Shown piece by piece: positions 43,281-53,800 of a stretch of 64,000 nucleotides of DNA. The stretch lies in NCBI RefSeq assembly GCF_000003815.2, contig NC_049992.1:4025769-4089768 (forward strand), in the 5' to 3' direction. Every line of letters begins with the position of its first letter. Positions within the stretch are counted from its first letter, which is position 1. Source of the stretch: Branchiostoma floridae. Its lineage: Eukaryota > Chordata > Leptocardii > Amphioxiformes > Branchiostomatidae. The notes under the pieces were generated by a model. The model worked only from the letters and a program-made list of their open reading frames with translations. It made no database searches and was not told where the DNA came from. The position numbers and the translations under genes are program-made.

Positions 43281-44482
43281 TATTGCACAATGATAGCAAC
43301 TGGTACAATGTATGGCAAGTAACATGATATTATCAACAAGCTACAAACCATCCACTACAGTATACTACAGTATACTAATGTCTGAGGTTTCATTGGTTTA
43401 TCAGGTGGCTGCTGCCAGTCAGTTAGAACCAGCACCAACCGGGGGCCATGGGCATGGGGAGGAGGCAGAGGAGGAGGAGGAGTAAGTCACTGCACAGAGG
43501 AGAGGGAAGGAGTGGACTCAATCCACAAAGGGGAGGAGTAGTGGAGTCACTGCACCAAAGGAATGGGAGGAGGGGGATTAATAGAGTCTACAGAAACTAG
43601 AGATACAAAAAGTTTGCACTTACAGATTATCTAGGTGAAATGAATTTGGATGTGATTTTGCAAGGATTAGGATGGCAAATTTGTGATAGATGTTTCTGTG
43701 TGGATGTTATTGACTATGCTGTGTCATCTGATTATACTTAAGATGCTTGATAGAGATATGAACTTGCCAGTTTTCTTTCATTAGTTCAGCTTGAATGAGT
43801 GGCTTCAGTGCGAATGGCACTGAAGCCACTGTGCGATCTACTCCATCATATCTAAATGCTGTAAAACCATTAACACACATACACAATGCCAAGGCTGCAC
43901 ACAGATGTGTTTTATATAACACAATATACTGTAACAGTTATGCAGGAATTCCAACAGGCAGTAATGAAGAATCAAACGATGACAGATACCACAAGTTGTA
44001 TGTACTTCTGCTACCCTCAGTCCCCCTATGAATTAAATATTGTATAACTACAAAAGTGACAAGGTCTCTTTATTTCTCACATTGTTGCACTAATGTATGT
44101 GTGTTACATGTTGTAATACATGTTCATCACCGTCAACCTGAGTCTGCAAAAGAAACAAACCAGACACAATGAATGGCATACATGTAGCTACGCAGTAGCC
44201 TGTGTTTTACACAATCTCTGGCAACTGTAACGCTGGCTGCTAGGAGCACGATTTCATCAGGCTAAGCTAGGCAGTAGATAAAATTTCTTACAGCCAATAT
44301 GTAATATTGTGGATGTCTTAGAACAATGATCTATAACCTTACATTATAATATGCTGAAGAGAATTTTGATCAAAATAGTCATTAGTGGCTGCTGCTAGTT
44401 TGAATAATGACATTGTAATCGGAACTAGCTATTTGCATCGCTTTTGAAAGAAATTGTGTAGACTTACAGAACAGAGTAACAG

Positions 44483-46227
44483 TTACAGTTTGCGGGTAAA
44501 GTTGCGAGGCCGAACCATCATTTTGGTGGCCTTCAGTGAGTAGTAGTAACCTTTCCAGTGGTACCAATAAACACCCCACCCTGTGTCAGCACCATGATAG
44601 TCCTCTGGCTGGAAGTACGGACCGTTGATACCAGAGTAAGTACAGCCGTAATACCACCAGCCGCCCGAACGTGCCTGGGCACAGTGGGCAGAGCTAAACC
44701 CATCATTGTCCCTATTATTATCTCTGGCACTGAATTTCCTACCATTACTGTAGTCCATAGAGTCCCCAGCATCCCCACTGTACCCCCCAACGTGCAGTGT
44801 ATAACCTGTACTCTCATCCCCAATGCTGAATGTATCATATTTAGCGTAAGTAAAGTTGCCTTCCCAGTCTCTTAACTCCACATACAGTTCATAGCTATTC
44901 TGGGATGTCAAGTTGTGTATCTTGTCCAGTCCAAGCCAGTGTTCCCCTTCGATCCTCCCAAACCCATTTTTGTAGTCTGCCCAGAACCTATCAAAGTTAA
45001 GGGTCCCGTTGAACCTCCTCTGTATGACAGTCCAGCCCCCACCATCTGTAGTCATGTCACAGAAGACGTCAAAGTGGTCAGTGTTAGACTCAGGTTTGAT
45101 GGGGAAGACTCCATCCTGTACTGCACTGGTCCAGTAGAGTAGAGGGAAGAGGGCTGCACAGTCGTGGAAATACGCAGCACCAAGCGGCATATCATTCCGA
45201 TGGCTCTCAACCTCGAGTTGGGGAGTCTCGTACACATTTCCATTTGACTGCTGGTTTATACTTTCATCTGAGAAAATAGAAATATATATGTACAATGATT
45301 TGTAAGTGTGTAACTGCAGAGAAACAGTTGAATTTACTACAGAAAAAAATGTTTCCGTTTAAATTAATGCTCTTTTTTTATACCACATTTTTTCAATCGG
45401 ATGTACATAAAACAGTTGAAAAGTAATGTTTCAACTAACCCATCGCCCATGACATGTGATTTGCATAAAACCAATACAGGATAATAATTGATGGGTGCGA
45501 AGTACATTTTAAGTAACAACGAAAACAATAAAAATAAGTGCAGTAGCAATGGAATATGAATAAAAAAGGTGTCTTCATACAACGAATATTCAATCCCATT
45601 GGCATGTTCTTGTAGAAAAATCAACTTAGGATTGTACGAGTTCCTTATTGTAGATGTATGTGTACAGTTAATAACGTTACAGGATGCACAGTCGTACCTT
45701 GAACTTGTACTTGCAGGGAAGGTACTACAGAATATGTGAGACTGGTCAGGAACAAAGTACCGGTCAACAGGTAGAGAGATAGGCTGATCTGGAATGAGAG
45801 AGGTTTAAGTAAGCTACTTTTATGTAACAGGGTAGGGTAGGGTAAAAATTGTAGTTTCTTAGAGTCGAGAAATGTCAACTATGTTCTTGATAAATGAGTG
45901 TGGAATAAGTCTATATAGCAGGAGAAATCCAGCCGTCCTAAAGCCCCGTTTACAAATCAAGAATTTAGCTCGGCCGAGGTGTCAGCGAGCTCTAAATTAC
46001 GAGAAGGCATGAACTTGATGCATACGAACAAATGGCAAAGTTTCTTCGTCGGCATCAGGGTCATACCTCCTCGTAATTTAGAGCTCGGCCGAGCTAAAAT
46101 CTTGATTTGTAAACGGGGCTTAACAACCTCTTAAAGGAATTTAGCATTTGTGTTTCTACCAACGTTAGACGAAGACTGCCAGTTTTTTTTTAATGAAATA
46201 ATTGCTGTACAAACCTACCTTAGTCAT
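44483..46227 (-). CDS. Secreted fibrinogen C-terminal domain protein (ficolin/FREP-like)
   Basis: Three coding exons: 46227-46219 (ATG ACT AAG), 45788-45698 and 45267-44483, phases 0 and 1, 294 residues. Residues 1-28 form a signal peptide (MTKISLSLYLLTGTLFLTSL). A short linker leads to a full fibrinogen-related domain from about residue 65: VFCDMTTDGGGWTVIQRR, DRFWADYKNGFG, EHWLGLDKIH, and the DNDGFSSAHCAQ / GGWWYYGC / GINGPYF region that forms the calcium and ligand pocket. Such proteins are secreted lectin-like recognition molecules; lancelets have many. No collagen repeat is present, so it is not a true ficolin. A MITE (45942-46120) lies in intron 1. Confidence 0.9.
45942..46120. mobile_element. 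MITE with AGCCCCGTTTACAAATC ends
   Basis: 179 bp with near-perfect arms (AGCCCCGTTTACAAATCAAG; inner GCTCGGCCGAG and GAGCTCTAAATTACGAG) and TAA on both sides (45939-45941, 46121-46123). It lies in intron 1 of the fibrinogen-domain gene. Confidence 0.8.
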
Positions 46228-46308
46228 GTTGGCCTCCGCAATGAAGCGTGTCTTCTTTAGTCGAGAATCAGTGTTAGTGGTTTTCTGTTATTAAGACCCA
46301 GACTGCTG

Positions 46309-46320
46309 GCTTTATATAGG
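46309..46320 (-). promoter_or_regulatory. Likely TATA box of the fibrinogen-domain gene
   Basis: CCTATATAAAGC on the minus strand, about 85 bp upstream of the start codon. Confidence 0.55.
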
Positions 46321-47162
46321 TCTTTGTAAGGCTTGTCAGCACTAATCATAACAATATCAATATCAATGCTGGGGTGCATTTTTTGTGTGTCATAACAACA
46401 TTTGTGCTTTTGACATGAGAATTATTCCGTTGTGTTGTCCTTTCCTCATTAGCTGAGCACATTTATCAAAATAGATTTCCCCCAAAGTCGTCTCTTTGTA
46501 TAACCAAGTGTTCATTGCAGTTGGGCGACGAAAAATAAATTACCTTTGAATACTAGTATGCCACTGGTATGTTCAGTTATGTCTGGCGTCTTCAACGGTA
46601 TATTATATAAATTGTGAAGTGCGTAGCCAACAGCAGACACAACACACGATCCTGGGTATTTCTGTTTCTATAATCAAATGGTCACTATAGTACATAGTTG
46701 GACAACAAAGACTTGTTTGTTTTTATTGCTGACTTAAACATGCCACCAATCTGTGCAGTAATGGAATGTTGTGTTCAAATATTATAAAGTGGCAGCAGGC
46801 AGAACCCAAACAAACATGACTACATACATGAGTTCCTATGACCATATTGCCGAGCCCGATTTACTACATTTCACCATCATTGTTCCACTGTATATAACCA
46901 AATGCGGGGCTGACAGGAGCTAAACAACGGCATCACTGTGTGCTCTTCGACAGATCTGCTCAGTGTCACTGACGAAATATAGTGAATGCTAACTTAAACA
47001 TCTCACCGTTTCCAAAATCATATCCAGTTGCTGCTGAATCATTATCTACAGTATGTATTTAGCAATTCTCCTTTAAAACTCACTGATTAACAGCAACGTC
47101 TAAAAATTACAAATAACATTCTTCACATCCACAGGAGCAAGGTGTAAGACATGGCGTAGACA
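46321..47162. other. Intergenic, no gene seen
   Basis: AT-rich. A TCCAAAATCATATCCAGTTG block near 47010 also occurs near 14060 and 26225, so it is part of a dispersed repeat. Confidence 0.45.
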
Positions 47163-48149
47163 TCACTTGTCTTCTATGGGGGGATCAAAGCCGAGTTCTT
47201 CCATTAGTTCGGCCCTCTTTTCAGTTTTCCGGTGTCTACGAATAGTGACCACGCTTATGATCACCGAGCCCGCAAAAGCTAGCGCCCCGCCTACAAGTTT
47301 AATCGTACTTGGAATCTTAGACAGAAAGAAATAGTCCAGGGCGATGGTGATGGGAACGGTGATGACTTTGATGGCAGTGGACACGCCCGCATCCTCCAAC
47401 CGAATGCCACAGTACCACGTCACTATCGCCAGAGTGTAGGTCACGTTAACGCCGATGAGGTACCCCACAGTTTGCACAGACATGTTCCACACGGGGTTCT
47501 CGAAAGCGTAGGTCAGTGCGGGTAGGTAGAGACATCCCGATGCCGAGATGCCGAGCAGGAGGACAAGCATGTGAAACTCTTTCATGTCAATTAGAATCTT
47601 GTCGAGCAAGGTTAGAGGTGCTCCTACGGCCGCCGCCAACGTTGGCAGAAGAAATGTCAAAACGTTCGACCTGACGGGTTTTCTTCCAAATATCAGACAA
47701 TATCCGATAACAGCGACACCGACGAAGTTCAGGAATATGCCGAAGCAATCCAACAGCCCGAGAACTTCTCCAAGGAAATAAAAACCGAGGATGGCTGTTA
47801 GAACTGTCTTCGTTCCTTTACGTATGGTGTGAGCGATCCCTGGATCTGCGAAGGTTAGCGCTATGAACGCGAGTGCGTATTCCAAGTTATGAGACGCAGT
47901 GACGAGAAGGAAAAGTCCGATCTGTTTGTAACCTGTTAGCCCCGTCACTGTAGGCCTGACAATTGGCCAAGCTGCAGCGACCATGATCAAAAGAGAAAGT
48001 CGGTTGAGAAACAGAATCTGAAGTCCTGGAATCCCTTCATTACCAGAGAGGGTGACAAACTCGTTGGACAGACTCTCAAAGGTTGCAGAAGCTAACAGAA
48101 ACATCACACCTACCCACGCTGTACTGCCTTTCATGTTGGGACTCTCCAT
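47163..48149 (-). CDS. EamA-domain (DMT superfamily) transporter, SLC35G-like, intronless
   Basis: A 328-residue multipass membrane protein in one exon. About ten hydrophobic helices are visible, as two EamA-type five-helix repeats: for example WVGVMFLLASATF near the N-terminus, HTIRKGTKTVLTAILGFYFL ending repeat 1 and STAIKVITVPITIALDYFFL ending repeat 2. The tail is charged (RRHRKTEKRAELMEELGF). Members of this family move small metabolites; SLC35G proteins have no settled substrate. Length and single-exon structure fit SLC35G genes, several of which are intronless in vertebrates. A misassignment within the DMT superfamily is possible. Confidence 0.8.
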   Translation of the reverse strand: MESPNMKGSTAWVGVMFLLASATFESLSNEFVTLSGNEGIPGLQILFLNRLSLLIMVAAAWPIVRPTVTGLTGYKQIGLFLLVTASHNLEYALAFIALTFADPGIAHTIRKGTKTVLTAILGFYFLGEVLGLLDCFGIFLNFVGVAVIGYCLIFGRKPVRSNVLTFLLPTLAAAVGAPLTLLDKILIDMKEFHMLVLLLGISASGCLYLPALTYAFENPVWNMSVQTVGYLIGVNVTYTLAIVTWYCGIRLEDAGVSTAIKVITVPITIALDYFFLSKIPSTIKLVGGALAFAGSVIISVVTIRRHRKTEKRAELMEELGFDPPIEDK

Positions 48150-48372
48150 CGGTCACTTTGCCAGTCTATGTCTAAGTTGCTATGATGAACGCACTAGAAA
48201 AGAGAGGAAGAAGAACTGGTCGTATACTAGTATATTAAAACATATTACATAATATTGTTTGCTGAAAGTATTTTCTTTCACTTAAAAGGCCAAGATCCAC
48301 CAGCCGCTTTAAAAGGTTATGAGCTACATGAAAATGACTGAAGCAAAATATCATCTCCCTACTACCTCTAGT

Positions 48373-48613
48373 CTGTCACATTATCCACGATCTTCGGGCG
48401 AAAATCGATCATCGGGACGACGATTCTGTGGCAATCGCCCGAGCCTCGCTTATAATAGAATAACTTTATTGCACAACAATTGTACAAAGTACAAAGTATG
48501 GCTTATATGTGACAGGGACGGTTTTCGGGTGAAAAATACGCGCAACCTTCTGTCGATCTAAAATATGGCCGATCTTCCATCGATACGCCCGAAGATCGTA
48601 GATAATGTGACAG
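48373..48613. mobile_element. Inverted-repeat element with CTGTCACATTATC ends
   Basis: 28 bp arms (CTGTCACATTATCCACGATC... / ...GATCGTAGATAATGTGACAG), with extended CTTCGGGCG pairing. Inside at 48455-48510 is a TTTATTGCACAA...GTACAAAGTATGG stretch similar to 43270-43318. No clear target duplication. Confidence 0.6.
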
Positions 48614-48743
48614 GGGTGTAACAAATATGATAAGCAGGGGGTAGTCACATAGCTGCTCGGGAACATTCCCTATCGCAGGCAGACCGGAACGCGAGTGATC
48701 CGCTCACTTCAGACTGGCCCCTGGGCTACTCTTTTCACCATAC

Positions 48744-48800
48744 GTAAAATGACCCACATTCTAAATTTAGATTATACTTATAGTATGTGGGTCATTTAAA
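48744..48800. repeat. Short hairpin
   Basis: AAATGACCCACAT and ATGTGGGTCATTT arms around an A/T-rich loop. The rest of 48614-49264 is presumed promoter DNA of the next gene. Confidence 0.6.
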
Positions 48801-49264
48801 GTGTACGTGGCTCAATACAGTACAGACAAACCCGGTCGGGCAATCACCTAGCTATAGAGCTTCCACTTGTTGTCAGACGACGCATCGAAACAGCCCTGTC
48901 CATTTTCACCCAAAACACGTTTCTCTTGTCTAGTTTTCAACCAACCAACTTGTCTGGAGAAACCTCCTGTTCTCATCAGCAACAATTTTTGCTCAGCCCA
49001 CTACAAGATGCTGGGGACCGGGTAACCTTAGTCGGCAGGCTAGGAGGAAGTTAATTGTATACATGACGGACTGCCTGGAACATACCGTATATGGTCCGCC
49101 AGGCGTGGCTAAGCTTATCTTCAGGGAGCGCGGTGACTGACAACCTGTGTCCTCCAGGGTCACCCCTACTACTTTCGGGGTCACCCCTATTACTTTAAGG
49201 TCACCTCCACACACACGTGTTTGCCTTCAGTACTGTAGCTCAAGTCTGGAAAATATTTCCCCAA

Positions 49265-50735
49265 ATGGCGAACTTTCCCTTTGGTGAGGACTATTTGGGA
49301 GACAAGGATCTCGGCAGGATTTTGAGGAGACACAAGAAAAAGCCACCGAAACTGTATTCGGTGGCAAATGTTGTCTCCGAGGAGGACAGAGGAGGCAAAG
49401 TTTGGGTAGGTTTCACTGTCTATGTTGCTTACTGATTGTTCAAAGTATTTTTGAATACAAGAATCTCTAAAATAACTTGAACATACAAACCTTGTGTACA
49501 ATGGAAGTATTCATAGTGGTATATTCTTAATTGGAATTAACTTGATTGGGCACAATGTGAGTGGTGTCACGTGATCTATCCAGACTCGTGTGCATGAAGT
49601 TGGTATGTGATATTCTATGCCATCACCACTTACCTTATAATATATAAATGACAGGCAGACAACATGTATCCCTAAAATGCATATTTCATGTTGTAATCTT
49701 TTTAAAGAGGGTGACACAAAATATGAGGTCATGTCAAATTCTACAGTCAGAAGGGACTTTCAATTTCACTATACATTTCCTTCAATTTACAGGTAAAGGT
49801 AAAGTGGGCAGGGAGCTGGCCTGGGCAGCAGTACTCCTGGGTCCCCCTCGAGGAGAACCCAGAGTTGGAGGCCTACCTGTATCACTACAGGGAGGCCACT
49901 GCTCTGGGTAGGGGGGTGATTCAGGAGGAAGTGCCCCTTCAGGTCCAGTACCTGAAGACGGCCATTCTCTCTGCCCTAGGAAAGGGCAGTCATAGGGCTG
50001 GCCAGTACACCACCAAGGCCAGCCTCACCATCCCCTTCCCGTGTGACGAGTTTGACAAGGTAAACACACTGCTTTCCATCATTGATCATTGATATTGCTG
50101 AATATTATTCATCATAACCTAATAAAACAGTTACAGCATTACAATCCTCATAAAATTGCATCTTCCTTATTTCAGCACTTTCGTCCTCTGAAGATCTATG
50201 GGTGGAAGCCGGGCCCCTCAGGACAGAAAGAGGAGTTCACCTGCTACCCAAAAGAGCTCGTCCCGATGCTTGGCAGAGGATGGCATCAGAAGCCACTGAA
50301 GTCATCCTCTGCCATCAAGGTGACAGAAGTGAGTGTCACCTGGGGCTACAGACCTGTGGTCAAGTATGACCACTCTGAATGCCCCAGGTGCACACACAAG
50401 GGTGCAGAGGGACATCGCCCTTCCCAGTGCTGTCCAAAGGTACACTTGACTGTTTACCCCAGAAACAAACATACAATGCTAGAAGAAAGCATAGTTGTAA
50501 TGATACATCACAATATACCCATTGAAAAGCTATTCTTTTCTTGCACAATTATTGTATTCCAATTCCTAATATCAATACACATCAAACTAATTTACAAGTC
50601 AATTTACTGATACATTTTCTTCACATATATGTACAGGAGACACAGCATCTAGATCAAGGATGGCTCTCCTTCACTCTGAGAAGAGAACTTGTGAACACCA
50701 TCCACCCAAAAAGGTACCAGTTGTGTATCTATTAG
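49265..50735 (+). CDS. Short chromodomain protein with Cys/His cluster
   Basis: Four exons, 49265-49405, 49793-50059, 50176-50439 and 50637-50735, all phase 0, 256 residues. Residues 27-85 read as a chromodomain: LYSVANVVSEEDRGGKVWVK, then VKWAGSWPGQQYSWVPLEEN and PELEAYLYHY (the VKW-G / W-PLE-N / L signature). The middle is a basic region unlike anything I know. Residues about 203-223 hold a Cys/His cluster (SECPRCTHKGAEGHRPSQCC). A donor-like GGTACC at 50714 could replace the last eight codons. The gene is convergent with the 2A/transposase-like gene, with stop codons 154 bp apart. Chromodomains bind methylated histone tails and also occur in retroelement integrases. Confidence 0.7.
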
Positions 50736-50889
50736 TCACCTTACACTTTACAAGAGGAAAGATCACTGGGATATAATTGAATACTAACAAAACAGTGACA
50801 ATACATGTATACATAATGCTCTTTCAAATTTACAATATAAACAATATGAAGAAAGTTAAAAACTTTGACAATTGGTATATAGCATAACA

Positions 50890-53800
50890 TTATGCGTCAT
50901 CATCATCATCTTCTTCGAAGATTTCCTCATCCTCATCTTCCTCCTCACCCTGCGGTACAAATTCTTCCTCCTCTTCTTCCTCCTCCTCTTCTTCCTCCTC
51001 TCCTTCCTCCTCTCCGTCCTCCTCTCCCGTCTCATCTCCTTCCTCCTCTCCTTCCTCATCTCCTTCCTCATCTCCTTCCTCATCTTCATCCTCACCCTGC
51101 GGTACAAAAACCTCTTCCTCTCCTTGCTGCTCTTCTGTCAAAAGAATGAAAAAAATCTTTGACTTTGTATAAATTATCAGAATTTGTATACATTATCGGA
51201 ATCTCACTTGTAATTTCTTATTGAAATTTACAGCACACAGGCCATATGTCAGTAGATAGGTAAAGTAGATGGGATTGATGGCATAGAAGTAAACTGAAAC
51301 TAGAAGGCTGATACATGTTGCAGCTGCTATATGACAATTGTATGATGTTAGGTAGGCAGTTTCAGCCAGTCTCATTTGTAATTGTATATTATATCTGACA
51401 AACCTTGCATGGTGGCTCTCCTTTGTGCCGCATTCGGCCCCATGTTCGCCTTCTTTCGGTCCAGCTCGTGGACCACCGCATACAGATCTCGATTTTCATA
51501 TTCCATGACCTGTACAAATTCAGATTGAGACATATTATGATGTGTGTTTGTCATCATCATCAGTGTGTGTTTTTTCTGTTTCATGTCCAGAGGAAGGTGA
51601 TGACAGAAAAGCCAAAGTAGACATCAGCATACCTGGACTGTCCATTTGGAGCCTCGGCCACTTCTCTGGCTGCCATGATGGAATCGGCGGTTTTGTGTAT
51701 GATTTTTCTAGGACAGAAATAGCATTCTTAGTAAATAACCTTAGTGTACCTTAACAGGAACTTTTATACATAGTAAGGCATATCTTTTTCAAACGTTCTG
51801 GCAATGCTATATACTAGTATATAGTATAGCACTTACTTTTATGTAATACATGTATGCAACAAGATACATGTGCATCTCACTTCAATGTAATACATTATGC
51901 ATACCTGTTCTACACTTTCGCAGGATAAGTCATTGATGAAGTGGTACTTTTCCAGGAACTGGGGCACATGATACACCATGGCATGTATGTATGGAGTGAC
52001 ATGCTGAAAACAATGGAAACAAAGAAATTAAAGACAGTAAGAAACAGTGTTGACAACATTGTTTTAATATTCATAGATCAACTTTTCCTAACCACCTGTT
52101 AGCAGTAGGACTAACCTCATCATATGTCACTCTCCTGAAGAATGTGCCCCAGTCCCTTGCCTTCTGTTTGAATACTGTGTGGGTCAGGTGGCCAGCTGCA
52201 CCTGGGGCAGCCTTCATGGCAACTGCCAGCTCCTCAAAATCCTGTAAAGGCAAATATATGGATTAGGGATAGCAATGTAGATATGCACAATGTCAGATTC
52301 CATGTTGTATCACTATCATCATAGATATGAATATGAATCAACAACTTACCTTCCAAAGCTGGATGATGTTATCCACAATCAGGATTTTTCTTCATCATCA
52401 TCATCATCCTCAGGTAGTGGAAGCTGTCAAAAAATGCAATTGGATGTACATGTAGTCTACAAATCATGATGTCTGTTCATGAAGTACTGGGCAATGACAT
52501 ATTAACAGATGTAAAAATCAGCTGTTTTGTTTAAACAAAATCAATAATCACAGTTTTTAGATACCTGGTCACTGTCCAGGGCATCTGTAAGTAGTCTGAC
52601 CAGGTCAGCCTTCTTCGATTTGCTGGGTATCTCCACACCGTGCTTCTGAAGCTCAGTCCTCAGCTTAGCCACATTCAGGCTGGCGACTGATATCCCATTA
52701 GCGCTCCACCTATCAGTGAGGACCGCGTGAAGGTTCAGCTTGTGGAACACACGCTCTAGTTGTTTTGCTGTAAAAGGTAATGATTGTTAGCCCAGTTTTT
52801 TTTGTGTTTGTACATGATTAAGTACTTAAGTGAGAAAGTTGTAGAATGTTTGAAAACATGCAGTACATCATTCTTACCATTCAGCTGTGTCCATGTTTTT
52901 ATGGAGCCCTTTCCGTCGTCTCCTGTCCCCTCCACCAATCTGAAGGGGACACCGGTCTCCTTCATTGCGGCCGCCAACTCCTTTGTTCGTCTTTGATTTA
53001 TGGCCCACACAACTACCTGTTTACAGATAGATCAAAATAATGACTTCAATAAAAGTACTTGTTTAAAGGATAGATCAAAATAAGTTGAGCATTCTACAAA
53101 TGAAAGGACTTGGGTACATAGTAAAACTGTGTAGAAAACAACATGAATATACTAAATCAATTACCTGGTTGAAGAGCTTCCCTCTGATTCTCATGCCCTG
53201 AAACATACAGAAGTCACATATGTTATATACGCTGGACAAAGCAAATATTGGGGATTAATTTTGATGTTGAAAAAAAAAGACACAATTCTTTACTGGAGAC
53301 ATACCATGTGCAGCACATCAGGGATGATCGCATCAAATTTGAAGTCGACCAGGGGAGTCAGGATGTGTCCTTTGTGCTCCCTCTGGCCGATCAAGCAAGT
53401 GTGGTCCCCCACTTTCCTTTGTATGTCCCAGTTTAGTACTGCATGTAAAGAAAACAATTTTGAATTTGTGGTAATTCAATGCTTCATTGCTTCACGATAT
53501 CACCCTAATATGAAAGTTTAACAAAATAACAAGTACAGTAGTTAATTGTGTGCACGTATTACAGCATAGTGTTTTCAGTCCATATCCTGTGTCTCAGTAT
53601 AAAAATCATGAATTTGTCTAGTACATGTAATAGCTATAAGGCTCTGCATATGGCACAGTGACATTGATATCTTGTATGCTCCTTTACTAAACTAACTGCT
53701 AAGATATAAGCATAGCTACATGTACTTACTGTCAAAGTTACATATCTGGTCCTTCGTACAATGGCACCATAGGCAGAAGGAGTTACTGTTGGCTTGGTTC

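Noticed and set aside
44533-45243. Additional ORFs over the fibrinogen-domain gene
   Set aside because: Other frames of the same exon; none has family motifs.
50872-51162. Plus-strand Leu/Phe/Pro-rich ORFs
   Set aside because: Antisense of the Glu/Asp-rich last exon of the 2A gene.
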